Numbered from the stretch's first letter, positions 17,252 to 26,885 are shown. The stretch is 64,000 nucleotides of DNA from Paenibacillus cymbidii (GCF_004764705.1 NZ_SHLX01000024.1:1-64000), one strand, 5' to 3'. The notes: a model not told the origin generated them from the sequence alone. Translations and numbers: made by a program.

Positions 17252-18160
17252 TCAAGTATTGGCGGCCGCCAATTTTCTGAATTGCGTCGGGGTGATGCCG
17301 GTGCGTCTGGCGAACAAGGCGCCGAAATGCCGTTCTGACGCATACCCGACTTCCTCGGCGATTTGCCGGATCGACATGTCGCCGGTGAGCAAGATTTGCT
17401 TGGCCGCTTCGATGCGCAGATCCAGCAGCTTCTGCTTGAAGGAGACGCCATAATATTTGCGCATGACGCGGTTCGTCTGTTTGGCGCTCATATGAAGCCG
17501 GTCGGCAAGCTCTTCAAGCGTCAGGTTTCGGCGGTATTCGTCCAAATACATCTCGATGACGCGGGTACGAAGATCGTCCTGGATTTTGGCGGACAACGCA
17601 TAGCTTTCGGCTGCAGGACGGATGGTGCGGGCGATGAGGACGATCAACTGCATGAACAGGCTCCGGATTTGCGTGTAATACCCGAGCAGCGGCGAGGCGA
17701 ATTGCGCTTTGATCTGCTCGGTCAGCAGCAAGAGCGGTTCGGGATCGTCAAACAGAAGATATCCGATTCGTTCCAGCGCTTCCTTGATTTGAAGCGCTTC
17801 CGACGGCGGTAGGGAACAATCGTCCCGGCTGTTCGTTTCGGCAAATGCGAATTGAAGATAGAACCGCGTAAGCGGGTCGGCATTCTCGGCAGTGAACGCG
17901 TGATAAACATGCGGACCGATCAAATGGACGGACGGCGAACGGATCGCGATTTCCCGTCCGTCGGCGAACATCGTGCCGGAACCGCCGACAAAAAAATGGA
18001 GCTCGTACGCCACGTGATTATGCTGACTCGGACCGGAAACGACCCGGTGGGGATAGAAGCTGCCGTCCAGCAACAGATCGAACAGCAGCGTACCGATCCG
18101 CAGCTTGATCGTCATCGTTTCGAAGGACGGGTGATCGACGGGAGATGCATCGCCCGGCAC
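17252..18160 (-). CDS. AraC-family transcriptional regulator
   Basis: A 302-residue regulator. The N-terminal cupin-type sensor domain (about 20-130) contains HNHVAYELHFFVGGSG and a later conserved His in GPHVYHAF. The C-terminal AraC DNA-binding domain (about 200-300) has two helix-turn-helix units, LTLEELADRLHMSAKQTNRVM and MSIRQIAEEVGYASERHFGALF, each cited by its core. The start is GTG with AGGAGG eight bases upstream. It is divergent from the ceramidase-like gene at 18237, 76 bases away, and probably controls the hydrolase pair. The inducer is unknown. Confidence 0.87.
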   Translation of the reverse strand: MPGDASPVDHPSFETMTIKLRIGTLLFDLLLDGSFYPHRVVSGPSQHNHVAYELHFFVGGSGTMFADGREIAIRSPSVHLIGPHVYHAFTAENADPLTRFYLQFAFAETNSRDDCSLPPSEALQIKEALERIGYLLFDDPEPLLLLTEQIKAQFASPLLGYYTQIRSLFMQLIVLIARTIRPAAESYALSAKIQDDLRTRVIEMYLDEYRRNLTLEELADRLHMSAKQTNRVMRKYYGVSFKQKLLDLRIEAAKQILLTGDMSIRQIAEEVGYASERHFGALFARRTGITPTQFRKLAAANT

Positions 18161-18236
18161 CGGAATCGCCTCCTGGCTTGGTTCAAAGGTAGGATGTTAC
18201 TTGTATGGTACCACAAACCATGGGGAGGCACACACG

Positions 18237-19568
18237 ATGAAGTTTGCAGTTGCGAAAGATTTGATTACGCCCGACAAGGCGATGCCGCTTGGCGGCTACA
18301 GCAGTTATCACGGCAACACGTTCCGGGGCATTCATGACGATCTGTTCGTCAAGGCGCTTCTGCTCGACGACGGCAAGGTGCGGCTGCTATTTGTAGCGGT
18401 CGATCTTGTGTTCTACGATTACCGGTTGACACTGATCGTCCGGCAGTATGCCAAGGAACGCTGCGGCATTGCGGAAGATGCGCTATTCCTGACATATACG
18501 CATACCCACAGCGGTCCGGCCACGCCCGGCTATGGCGATCCCGAATACGACGGCACCGCCTATGAGCAATTTCTGCTGGATCGCATCCGCAGCTGTATCG
18601 ATCGGGCGATGCTGAATCCAAGCGTCGGCACTATCGCTTCCGGGTTTATCGAAGGCGACTGGAACATCAACCGCCGGAAGAAGGAAAATGGCATCGTCCA
18701 GCTTGCGCCGAATCCGGACGGCGCCAAGGACGATCGGCTGCATGTGCTGAAACTGTGCGACGAGGAAGGGCGCATTCGCTGCATCGTGATCAATTATGCC
18801 TGCCATCCCGTGACGGTGCGCGACACGCCGCTCGTATCCGGCGACTTCCCCGGCCGCATCTGCCAACTGCTCGAGGCGGCCTGCTACGGCGCAACGGTGC
18901 TGTTCTTTCAAGGAGCCGGCGGCAATTTGCGCCCGAAAGCGACGGCGCGCGGCAGCCGGTTCGCAACGCTGACGCATGCCGAAATCGACGAAATGGCGAC
19001 GGCGATCGTCGAACGGATCAAAACAGCGCTGTGGAGCGAAAAGACGCTGCGGCGGTTTGAGCCGAGTCTGGCGGCGGTGCAGTTTGAAATTCCGCTGGCG
19101 CTGGAGCCGTTGCCGAAGGAAACGCTGGCTGCCGCGGCGGACGACGAGCAGCTGTTTATCGGGACGCGCCGGCTTGCGCGGCGATTGTTCGAGCAATACG
19201 AGCAATTGCCGGACGAAAAGCTGCTGCCCGGCGGCGTAGCCCGGTTGGGCGAAGCGGTGTATGTCGCCTATATGGGTGGGGAGCCTTGCTGCGAGGTGAA
19301 ACGCAATCTGGAGCCGCTGTTTGCGGGCAAGCAGCTTTTGTTTTTCGGGTATGCCGACGCCACCGCCTACATCCCCGACGACCAATTGAACGAGGAAGGC
19401 GGCTATGAGGCGTCGGGCTCGACGCTGGAGTATGGGTTGAAGGGACCGTTCAAGTCGGGGATCGACCGCAGCATGGAAACGGCGTTCCGGAACGCGTTGT
19501 CGGCGGCGCACATGAAAGCGGATGCCGGTTCGAGTCGGGGTGGAGGCGAGGGGAATGGGACCTTGTAG
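18237..19568 (+). CDS. Neutral/alkaline ceramidase-like hydrolase
   Basis: 443 residues resembling the N-terminal catalytic domain of neutral/alkaline non-lysosomal ceramidases (PF04734-type). It begins MKFAVAKDLITPDKAMPLGGYS, and has the zinc-site motif YTHTHSGPATPGYG, a second His in NYACHPVTVRDTPLVSGDFPG, and FFQGAGGNLRPK. No signal peptide is visible, unlike secreted ceramidases, so an intracellular role on another amide or ester is possible. ATG at 18237 follows GGGGAGG (18222-18228) by eight bases. Its end overlaps the next gene by 14 bases. Family membership is likely; ceramide as substrate is not shown. Confidence 0.75.
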   Translation: MKFAVAKDLITPDKAMPLGGYSSYHGNTFRGIHDDLFVKALLLDDGKVRLLFVAVDLVFYDYRLTLIVRQYAKERCGIAEDALFLTYTHTHSGPATPGYGDPEYDGTAYEQFLLDRIRSCIDRAMLNPSVGTIASGFIEGDWNINRRKKENGIVQLAPNPDGAKDDRLHVLKLCDEEGRIRCIVINYACHPVTVRDTPLVSGDFPGRICQLLEAACYGATVLFFQGAGGNLRPKATARGSRFATLTHAEIDEMATAIVERIKTALWSEKTLRRFEPSLAAVQFEIPLALEPLPKETLAAAADDEQLFIGTRRLARRLFEQYEQLPDEKLLPGGVARLGEAVYVAYMGGEPCCEVKRNLEPLFAGKQLLFFGYADATAYIPDDQLNEEGGYEASGSTLEYGLKGPFKSGIDRSMETAFRNALSAAHMKADAGSSRGGGEGNGTL

Positions 19569-20556
19569 GCAACGGCCCGAGGAACAGAAAGCGCTGTTCC
19601 GCAACTGCCTTGACGTGCTGGATACGCCCGACGGCTGGCTGGCCGTCAGATTCACCCCCGCGCAGCTGGATGCTTATGCCGCCATGGGGGACGCGATCGG
19701 GCTGCGCAGCCGCTGCGTTTCCGGCGTCAAACTCGCCATGCGCACGGACGCGCGCCGGATCCGACTTCGTTATACGATCAAGGAACAAGCGCGCAGTTGG
19801 GCAAATTTCGACGTCTTCGTGAACGGTCGGTTCGTCGATTCGGTTGCAGCCGTCGCCTCGGCGGATCGGGACGGTGAATTCGTGTACGACATTTGCAATA
19901 CGTCTTACGTCGATTCACTGCAGCGGTTGAATCGCATCGACATTTATTTGCCGCATTTGGCAACGCTGTGCGTGCGAGAGATCGGCGTCGAAGGCGGCGA
20001 CAGGCTGGAGCCGGCCGAGCCCGCGTCAGGCCGATTGTTGTGCATGGGCGATTCGATTACCCAGGGAATGGAGGCGATTCGTCCTTCCTGCTCCTTTCCG
20101 GTTATGTTATCCCGCATGCTGGGCTGTGAGGTCGTCAATCAGGGCGTCGGCAGCTGCCGCTTCGACAAGCGGCAGCTTGACCCTGCCTGCACCTACAAGC
20201 CGGATACGGTCATCGTCGGCTACGGCGCAAACGATTGGGAACTGAGCGCGAGCCTTTCCGAATGCGAGCGCAAATGCAGCGGCTTCATCGACGCCCTATC
20301 GGTTCAATATGCAAACGCGCGCCGCATCGTGCTGACCCCGATCTGGCGCGCCGACATCGACGATGTACAGCCAATGGGCACGTTCGGCGACCTGGTGCGC
20401 ACGATTCGTTCCGCCTGCGGGAGGCAACCGGACATCACCGTACTCGACGGACTGGAGCTCGTTCCGCACCAGCTCGCCTTTTACCGCGACAGGGGCGTTC
20501 ATCCGAACGACGAAGGGTTCGCTCATATGGCGATGAACATTTTGTCCCGCCTATAA
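19555..20556 (+). CDS. SGNH/GDSL-family esterase with N-terminal beta domain
   Basis: 333 residues. The N-terminal 150 or so residues look like a beta-sandwich found in front of some SGNH carbohydrate esterases. The C-terminal part has the SGNH blocks: LCMGDSITQG (nucleophile Ser), a glycine in NQGVGSCRF, GYGANDW (Asn), and the Asp-His pair in RGVHPNDEGFAHM. It probably deacylates a sugar or glycan. ATG at 19555 has GGAGG eight bases upstream and lies inside the preceding gene, so the two hydrolases are translationally coupled. No signal peptide, which suggests an imported substrate. Confidence 0.83.
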   Translation: MGPCRQRPEEQKALFRNCLDVLDTPDGWLAVRFTPAQLDAYAAMGDAIGLRSRCVSGVKLAMRTDARRIRLRYTIKEQARSWANFDVFVNGRFVDSVAAVASADRDGEFVYDICNTSYVDSLQRLNRIDIYLPHLATLCVREIGVEGGDRLEPAEPASGRLLCMGDSITQGMEAIRPSCSFPVMLSRMLGCEVVNQGVGSCRFDKRQLDPACTYKPDTVIVGYGANDWELSASLSECERKCSGFIDALSVQYANARRIVLTPIWRADIDDVQPMGTFGDLVRTIRSACGRQPDITVLDGLELVPHQLAFYRDRGVHPNDEGFAHMAMNILSRL

Positions 20557-20711
20557 AGAAAGTTGCGGCTGACCGCCCGCATGGCGGAAGGAAATCGGGC
20601 CGCAGGCAGCCAATATGTGAGGAGGGCTCCCGCTGCACCCGCCGGAAGAAGACGGCAATCTCAATCCGTATTTGACGAATTGTTCATTCGACGAATCAAG
20701 GAGGGGTTACC

Positions 20712-22268
20712 TTGTCCATGCGCTGGCCGAAAGTGAAAGCCATGCCGTACAAGCGAAAGCTGATGCTGTTCTCGATCGTCATCAGCATCACGCCGGTCAT
20801 CATCGTCGGTTTCGTTTCCTCCCGCATTGCGGCGCGCAGCATCCAGGATCAGGTCAACTTGAACCATCGGCTGCTGCTGCGGCAAATCGAGTACAAGCTG
20901 AACCAGATGATCGAAAACCTCAATATCCACTCCATCTCCATCGCCACCAGCAGCCTTGTGGAACGTTCCGTCGAGAACGGCCCGCCCGAACGAACCGACG
21001 TCAACGAATCGATGGAGCTGGTCGAGTCGCTGCGCAAGCAGGTCAATTATTTTCCGAACCGTTACGAAGTGTCGATCATCTACAAAAAATATGATTATGT
21101 CTATTCGACCGCCCACGCCTCCACCTCCTTGGCCGATTCGCTGTTTCAACCGATCTTGCAGCGTACCCGCACCGACCGCAATTCGCCGTTTCTTGTGACG
21201 CCAAACGAGATGAACAACCAGGAACTGATGTTTTTCCGCCCGGTCCCGATCAAGTCGTTTTACACGAACGGCATTGTCGTCCTGCGCGTGCCGGTCGACG
21301 AACTGATCGCCATGATCGACGAAAGCATGATCGGCGCCGATTTCGGCAGCCGTATCGTAATTGTGGACGGGGAGGGAAAAGTATTCGCCAGCGGAAGCGG
21401 GGAGGAGATCGGCGCCAAGCTCACCGCATCCACCGACCTGTATCGCTTCTGGCAAAATCCGGGCAGCTCAAACTCGTCCCGCCTGGGCGGCGTGGAATAC
21501 AAGCTGTCGGGATTGAAGTTCGCCAACCGCGACTGGACGATTATCGCCATGACGCCCGAAAGCGTGCTGTACGGCAAGTCGGACCGGATCGGGCAAATCA
21601 CGTGGACGATTGTCGCCTTGCTGGCGGCATTCTGGACGATTGTGGCGCTGGGCGGTTCGCGCTTCCTGTATGCGCCGGTCGACCGGATGCTGCGGGTGCT
21701 GCTCCCCGAATACAAGGCGCGCAAAGACCGCCGCGACGGCCTGATCGTGCTGGAAATGCTGCTGCACGACATGCGGCGCGAGTACGAGCTGCTGCGGACG
21801 AAAGCCAGGGAGTGGGAAGCGCCTCCGGAGGAGGGGGAACCGCAAGCGTCGGACGGCGGACCGGGCTGTGTGGAGGAAGGGGCGGCGGCGCGGAGCGCGA
21901 AGCTCGAGCTGGCCATTCGCCACATCCTGCAATGTGTGCACGGCGAATACGATGCCGATCTTCAAGCGATTTCGCGGCAATACGACATTTCCGTCCCGCG
22001 GCTAAGCCGCCTGTTCAAGGAAAAGACGGGCGAGCATTTTTCCGACTATCTCATCCGCGAACGGATGATCAAGGCGCAGGAATGGCTGGCGCACAGCAAC
22101 CTGCTGATCAAGGACATCGCCGCTCAGCTGCATTATTCGACCGTGCAAAGCTTCAACCGCACGTTCAAGCAGTATACCGGCATTCCGCCGGGAGAGTATA
22201 GGCGTCTGCTGCCGGACGAGCTCGCGCGCGGCCGGGAGCGGAACGAGGCGCAATCGGACGCCGAATAG
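20712..22268 (+). CDS. Membrane-anchored AraC-type sensor-regulator
   Basis: 518 residues in one chain: a cytoplasmic N-terminus, a membrane segment at about 17-36, an extracytoplasmic sensor of about 250 residues (Cache-like), a second membrane segment at about 295-318, a linker, and a C-terminal AraC helix-turn-helix domain (about 400-495, ending YSTVQSFNRTFKQYTGIPPGEYRR). This architecture is common in Paenibacillaceae beside sugar ABC transporters, where it senses an outside ligand directly. The start is TTG at 20712 or ATG at 20718, both after AAGGAGGGG (20698-20706). It lies upstream of the transporter at 23326-26791 and probably regulates it. A strong terminator follows. Confidence 0.86.
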   Translation: MSMRWPKVKAMPYKRKLMLFSIVISITPVIIVGFVSSRIAARSIQDQVNLNHRLLLRQIEYKLNQMIENLNIHSISIATSSLVERSVENGPPERTDVNESMELVESLRKQVNYFPNRYEVSIIYKKYDYVYSTAHASTSLADSLFQPILQRTRTDRNSPFLVTPNEMNNQELMFFRPVPIKSFYTNGIVVLRVPVDELIAMIDESMIGADFGSRIVIVDGEGKVFASGSGEEIGAKLTASTDLYRFWQNPGSSNSSRLGGVEYKLSGLKFANRDWTIIAMTPESVLYGKSDRIGQITWTIVALLAAFWTIVALGGSRFLYAPVDRMLRVLLPEYKARKDRRDGLIVLEMLLHDMRREYELLRTKAREWEAPPEEGEPQASDGGPGCVEEGAAARSAKLELAIRHILQCVHGEYDADLQAISRQYDISVPRLSRLFKEKTGEHFSDYLIRERMIKAQEWLAHSNLLIKDIAAQLHYSTVQSFNRTFKQYTGIPPGEYRRLLPDELARGRERNEAQSDAE

Positions 22269-22325
22269 GAGGCTGCCAAGATTCCGATCCGCAATGCCTG
22301 GCGGCGGCAGGTGCTGACCCATGCG

Positions 22326-22364
22326 CGAACCCCGAAGCCGGAAAGCTTCGGGGTTCGCTTTTTT
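22326..22364 (+). terminator. Terminator after the AraC-type regulator
   Basis: 13-bp perfect arms CGAACCCCGAAGC (22326-22338) and GCTTCGGGGTTCG (22345-22357), followed by CTTTTTTT. Strong intrinsic terminator. Confidence 0.92.
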
Positions 22365-22479
22365 TGCGGAGATTAGCTTCGGTTGCGGCGAGGCAACAGG
22401 CGGACATTGCCGTTCAGCGCCGGGCGGGAGTAGGATGTTCGTAACCCGCGAGGGCAACGAAAGAGAGGAGGGGGTCAAG

Positions 22480-23268
22480 TTGGCAGCTGCAGAGCCGAAA
22501 CAGCGGACGGTTCGCGATTGGGAATCGTTTCGCGAGTCATGGGATGGCGTCCATAACTTTTTGCTTGCAGGCGAATGTTTGCCGTTCGCGTACGAGATGC
22601 CGCCCGTCGAGCGTATCGTCGACGTGCTGCGCCGCGACGAAGAGGCGCATATCGTGAGCGGCGCCCGGGGGGATCGGCTCGATCAAACGGACGTGGCGGC
22701 CTGGTTTCGGTCATTGCCGATCGAGGAAGCGGTACGTGCGCCGTTCGCGCTGGCCCATTACAAACTGGCGAAACATTTCGGTACCGGCGGACTGCTCGAA
22801 GGATTCGGCGAATTGGTGCTGGAGCCGTGGCAGCAGGCGCTGCGGGCAGCTGGTTTCGCCTGGACGCGCTGTTACCCGATCGTGTTCATCAGCGGGCCGA
22901 ACCGGGCCACGAATTATCATCTGGATTATTCGCATGTGTTGGCCTGGCAAGTTTACGGCACCAAACGATTCGTCGGGTTGAAAGACCCGGACCGCTGGTC
23001 GCCGCTGGCGACCCGCATCCATAGCCGAGGCGTCCAGAGGCCGGAGCAGCTTGCCGAAGAAGACGAACTGGCATATGACATGCCGCCCGGTACCGCCTTG
23101 TGGAACGCGTTTCTGACGCCCCATTGGGTGGAAGCGACGGACCGCATCGCCGTAAGCGTCAATCTTTCGCACGGCGGTTTGCGTTATCAAGGCAAGCTGT
23201 GCCGCCACGAAGAAGAAGTCGAGGACTGGCAGCGGCAGCACCCTCATGAGCCGAAGCTGCTTTTTTAA
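22480..23268 (+). CDS. JmjC/cupin-like protein
   Basis: 262 residues with a cupin-like core of the JmjC type: NYHLDYSHVLAWQVYGTKRF carries a likely Fe(II)-binding HxD pair and a downstream Lys, and LTPHWVEATDRIAVSVNLSHG carries a distal His. This suggests an Fe(II)/2-oxoglutarate-dependent hydroxylase, but the substrate is unknown. TTG at 22480 has the stronger ribosome binding site (GAGAGGAGGGGG, five bases upstream); ATG at 22435 with GGGAG is the alternative. It is the first gene after the terminator and precedes the sugar-binding lipoprotein by 57 bases, so it may belong to that operon. Confidence 0.65.
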   Translation: MAAAEPKQRTVRDWESFRESWDGVHNFLLAGECLPFAYEMPPVERIVDVLRRDEEAHIVSGARGDRLDQTDVAAWFRSLPIEEAVRAPFALAHYKLAKHFGTGGLLEGFGELVLEPWQQALRAAGFAWTRCYPIVFISGPNRATNYHLDYSHVLAWQVYGTKRFVGLKDPDRWSPLATRIHSRGVQRPEQLAEEDELAYDMPPGTALWNAFLTPHWVEATDRIAVSVNLSHGGLRYQGKLCRHEEEVEDWQRQHPHEPKLLF

Positions 23269-23325
23269 CCCGCGGGATTCGGTCATGAGCATTTGTTTCG
23301 TCATTCGAAAACAGGGGGAGTCGAA

Positions 23326-24930
23326 ATGGGGGCCAACAGGAAAGGCCGGTTGATCGGATGTTCGTTGCTCGTCGTTTTATTATGTATCCTGCTCGCCGCA
23401 TGCACGGGCAAAACAAATGACGCGCCATCGACAAGCGCGAACGGCTCGGCGCAGCCCGCCGATTCGTCGCCGAAGAAGCCGGCGGCCAAAATTCATATTT
23501 TGACCTCGCATGTGGACGCAACTTACGCCAAACAGGCGAAGCCTGCCGACGATCCTTACATCAAGGAGCTGTCCAGGCTGTCCGGCTACGATCTGACGTT
23601 CGAATTTCTCGGCCATGCCGACGATTACGTGCAGCAGCTGACGGTTCGCTTCGCGTCTAACGATTTGCCCGATTTGATCCGCACGGACGGCGTCGATTCG
23701 ACGATCCATCCGGGGGCGGTCGACCAGGGGGTATTCAAGGAACTGGGGCCGCTGATCGACAAGTTCGGGCCGAACATCAAGAAGCGGGTGCCGGAATCGG
23801 CCTGGAAAGACCCGCTCGTCAGTAAAAACGGCAAAATTTACGGCATCCCGGCCATGCCCGTAGCGCCGGCTACCCGGACGGTATACATTCGCCAGGATTG
23901 GCTGGACGCCCTCGGGATGAAGCAGCCGGTTACGCTCGAAGATTACCTCGCCTTCTTCGAAGCCGTCAAAAACCGCGACATGAACGGCAACGGCGTCAAG
24001 GACGAATACGGTTTTTATGGCCGCGAGAATTTGCGTTACAGCGATATCTTCTTCCAGGACTTCGGCGTTCACCCGCAAGTGTGGCATATGCAGAACGGCA
24101 AAATGATCCCGGACATGATCCGTCCCGAAATGAAAGACGCTATCGCCTTCTACAAAATGCTGTATGACAAAGGGTACATGAATCCGAACGTATTCACCAA
24201 CAAAATCGCGGATTGGCAAGCCGGCATCTTCAAAGGTCTCGGCGGCCTGTGGGCGCATGAAGCGACGGATTTGCCGACCGTGTGGGCAAAGAGCAATTTC
24301 GTCAACCAGCCGAACCTGAAAATAGTCCCGATCGCGCCGCCCAAAGGGCCGAAGGGGCAAGGGATGAACCCGGAACGCTCCAACGTCGCTTTCGTATGGG
24401 TCATTCCGGAGAAAAACAAGCAGCCCGAAGACATCGTCAAGTTTCTGGACTGGGCGTATTCGGATGCGGCGAATGAGTTTTTCGCTTTCGGCATCGAAGG
24501 CAAAAACTATACGAAAACGAACGGAACCGTCAAATGGGATTTGAACGCGCCGGAAAACGCTACGCTGGTCGTTTCGGACTTCTACCAGCTGTCGCTCAAC
24601 GTTCGCGGCGACGGACGGATGGTGCCGGATGTCGTCAAACTGATGCCGGACGCGGAGCTGCTGACAAAAGGCTTCCAGATCGCCGCAGACGCGGTGATAA
24701 AGCACGACGATCTTTATATGCCTCCGCTTCGCGCGTTCGACACGCATCCCGAGCTTGTGCCGGGCATTAACGCGGGCGGCCTGTTCCTCGACATGTTCGC
24801 CAAAGTCGTCACCGGCAAAGAGGAGCTGAACGCGGCGTTTGACGCCTTTACGGCGGAATGGAAAAAACGCGGCGGCGACGCGGCTATCGAAGAAGCGACG
24901 GCCTGGTACAACAAGTTCAACAAAAAATAA
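23326..24930 (+). CDS. Extracellular solute-binding lipoprotein (CUT1-type, LplA-like)
   Basis: 534 residues. A lipoprotein signal peptide ends in LLAAC (Cys about 26), followed by a low-complexity Ser/Pro/Ala linker. The mature protein resembles family 1 solute-binding proteins of sugar ABC transporters (NDLPDLIRTD, YGIPAMPVAPATRTVYIRQDWLDALG, NRDMNGNGVKDEYGFYG). NGNGVKDE looks like a calcium-binding loop. It delivers an oligosaccharide to the two permeases encoded next. ATG at 23326 follows AGGGGGAG. No ATPase gene is in the cluster, as usual for CUT1 systems that share an MsmK-like ATPase. The ligand cannot be read. Confidence 0.9.
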   Translation: MGANRKGRLIGCSLLVVLLCILLAACTGKTNDAPSTSANGSAQPADSSPKKPAAKIHILTSHVDATYAKQAKPADDPYIKELSRLSGYDLTFEFLGHADDYVQQLTVRFASNDLPDLIRTDGVDSTIHPGAVDQGVFKELGPLIDKFGPNIKKRVPESAWKDPLVSKNGKIYGIPAMPVAPATRTVYIRQDWLDALGMKQPVTLEDYLAFFEAVKNRDMNGNGVKDEYGFYGRENLRYSDIFFQDFGVHPQVWHMQNGKMIPDMIRPEMKDAIAFYKMLYDKGYMNPNVFTNKIADWQAGIFKGLGGLWAHEATDLPTVWAKSNFVNQPNLKIVPIAPPKGPKGQGMNPERSNVAFVWVIPEKNKQPEDIVKFLDWAYSDAANEFFAFGIEGKNYTKTNGTVKWDLNAPENATLVVSDFYQLSLNVRGDGRMVPDVVKLMPDAELLTKGFQIAADAVIKHDDLYMPPLRAFDTHPELVPGINAGGLFLDMFAKVVTGKEELNAAFDAFTAEWKKRGGDAAIEEATAWYNKFNKK

Positions 24931-25005
24931 CGAGGCGGCCCCTTCGCCCCTAACCGCGCCGTGCAGGCGGTATTCGGGGCGGAGGACGGCCCGGGAGAGG
25001 GTCGC

Positions 25006-25905
25006 ATGCTGAAAAAATGGGCGTCCAACGATGCGGCGGTATTGTTGCTGATGATGCTCCCCGGAATATTTCACTTCATTGTTTTCCGTTACGTGCCGCT
25101 TGCCGGCAATTTTATCGCGTTCCAGGACTACAATTTGTTCAAAGGGTTTCGCCATAGCGACTGGGTAGGCTTCAAGCATTTCGCCGAAATGTTCCGTTAC
25201 GAAGAGTTTGCCATGGTGCTGCGCAATACGCTGCTGCTGAGCGGCCTTTCCATCGTGTTCGGCTTTCCGGCCCCGCTCGTGCTGGCGCTGCTGCTGAACG
25301 AAGTGGCGCATATCCGGCTCAAGCGCCCGCTGCAGACGCTGCTGTATTTGCCGCATTTTTTGTCATGGGTCATCGTCGGCGGTATCTTCATCAATCTGCT
25401 GGCCACGGACGGCATCGTCAATACAATGCTCGGCTGGATCGGGCTGCCGTCAAAAGATTACTTGACGGAGCCGGGGTATTTTCGCGCCATTCTTGTGCTG
25501 ATCGGCATCTGGAAGGAAGCGGGCTGGGGAACGATCATTTATTTGGCTGCGCTCGCCGGCATCAATCCGCAGCTGTACGAAGCCGCCGTCGTCGACGGAG
25601 CCGGCCGGTGGAGGCGGATGCTGTCCATTACGCTGCCGTCGCTGCTGCCGGCGATCGTCGTGCTCTTCCTGCTGCGCATCGGCAGCTTGCTGGAATCGAA
25701 TGTGGAGCAGGTGCTCATTTTTATCAACCCGCTCGTCCGCGATGTCGGGGAAGTGTTCGATACGTACGTGTACCGCGTCGGGCTGCAAAAGGCGCAGTTC
25801 AGCTATACGACGGCAATCGGATTGTTTCAGTCGTTAATCGGGCTGCTGCTGGTCGTCGGCATGAATACGGTCAGCAAACGAGCGACAGGAGAAAGCATTT
25901 ATTGA
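25006..25905 (+). CDS. Sugar ABC transporter permease (LplB/UgpA type)
   Basis: 299 residues with six predicted membrane segments and the cytoplasmic EAA loop EAAVVDGAGRWRRMLSITLP, which docks the ATPase. The start LKKWASNDAAVLLLMMLPGIFHF and YVPLAGNFIAFQDYN are typical of the LplB subgroup. ATG at 25006 follows GGGAGAGGG. It is 75 bases after the binding-protein gene and 19 before the second permease. Confidence 0.93.
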   Translation: MLKKWASNDAAVLLLMMLPGIFHFIVFRYVPLAGNFIAFQDYNLFKGFRHSDWVGFKHFAEMFRYEEFAMVLRNTLLLSGLSIVFGFPAPLVLALLLNEVAHIRLKRPLQTLLYLPHFLSWVIVGGIFINLLATDGIVNTMLGWIGLPSKDYLTEPGYFRAILVLIGIWKEAGWGTIIYLAALAGINPQLYEAAVVDGAGRWRRMLSITLPSLLPAIVVLFLLRIGSLLESNVEQVLIFINPLVRDVGEVFDTYVYRVGLQKAQFSYTTAIGLFQSLIGLLLVVGMNTVSKRATGESIY

Positions 25906-25924
25906 CGAACCGACAGGAGGCGCC

Positions 25925-26791
25925 ATGGAGTTCAATCGATCCTCCCGCATGTTTCAATGGGCGAATGGCTTGCTGCTTGGGGTCGTTGCCTTCACGATGA
26001 TAGCGCCGCTGCTGCATCTTGCCGCCGTTTCGCTCAGCGCGCCGGTATATGCGGGCGCCAAGCTCGTCTATTTATGGCCGCGCGGCTTTAATGTGAACGT
26101 CTATCGGTCCATCTTCCGCATGGAGCAGCTGTGGCGAGCGCTGGAAGTGACAGCCCTCGTCACCGTACTCGGCACCGCGCTGCATCTCGCGCTTACCTCG
26201 ACGATGGCCTACGGGCTTTCGCGGCCGAAAGCGCCGGCGAAGAAGCTGATCATGCGGTTCATCCTGGTCACCTTTATTTTTACGCTGCCGCTCATTCCGA
26301 ATTACTTGTGGATTCGTACGCTGGGCATGGAAAATACACTGCTTGCGCTGTTCGTCCCCGGCGCCGCAAGCGCGTTCGGCGTCATCATCATGAAGACATT
26401 TTTTCAGCAAATGTCGTCCGAGCTGTTCGATGCCGGCAAAATTGACGGCTGCAGCGAGTTCGGCCTCTACGCCAGACTTGCGCTTCCGCTGTCCAAGGCG
26501 GTGATCGCCACGTTGGCGCTTTTCCAGGCGGTCGGCTTGTGGAACGCCTATTTCGCCGCGTTGATCTATATCCGCAACAAGGAGCTCTACCCGCTGCAAG
26601 TGCTGCTGCGCAGTCTGATCGTGCAGGAAGACAACCGGATCGGCGGCGCCGCCGCGATCCGCGAAATGGTGACGCCGGAAATGATGAAGGCGGGCGTCGT
26701 TATTTTCGCTACGCTGCCGATTCTGTGCGTGTATCCGTTCTTGCAGAAGCATTTCGTCAAAGGCGCGATGCTCGGGTCGCTGAAGGACTAG
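25925..26791 (+). CDS. Sugar ABC transporter permease (LplC/UgpE type)
   Basis: 288 residues, six predicted membrane segments. The EAA-like loop is degenerate in its first residues (LFDAGKIDGCSEFGLYARLALP), but the DG and LP positions are kept. GAMLGSLKD at the end is typical of LplC-type permeases. AGGAGG lies just before the ATG. Pairs with the preceding permease to form the membrane channel; a terminator follows. Confidence 0.92.
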   Translation: MEFNRSSRMFQWANGLLLGVVAFTMIAPLLHLAAVSLSAPVYAGAKLVYLWPRGFNVNVYRSIFRMEQLWRALEVTALVTVLGTALHLALTSTMAYGLSRPKAPAKKLIMRFILVTFIFTLPLIPNYLWIRTLGMENTLLALFVPGAASAFGVIIMKTFFQQMSSELFDAGKIDGCSEFGLYARLALPLSKAVIATLALFQAVGLWNAYFAALIYIRNKELYPLQVLLRSLIVQEDNRIGGAAAIREMVTPEMMKAGVVIFATLPILCVYPFLQKHFVKGAMLGSLKD

Positions 26792-26824
26792 CCGGCCGGA
26801 TCGACCCTCCGCGCAGCACAAAAA

Positions 26825-26851
26825 CCCGGTCCGCACAGGCGGCCGGGCTTT
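26825..26851 (+). terminator. Terminator between the permease and DoxX genes
   Basis: CCCGGTCCGC (26825-26834) with GCGGCCGGG (26839-26847, one bulge), flanked by AAAA on the left and CTTTG on the right. It lies between convergent genes and may act in both directions. Confidence 0.7.
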
Positions 26852-26885
26852 GTGTCGTGTTTTCCGGGACTTGCGTTTCGCCAGG

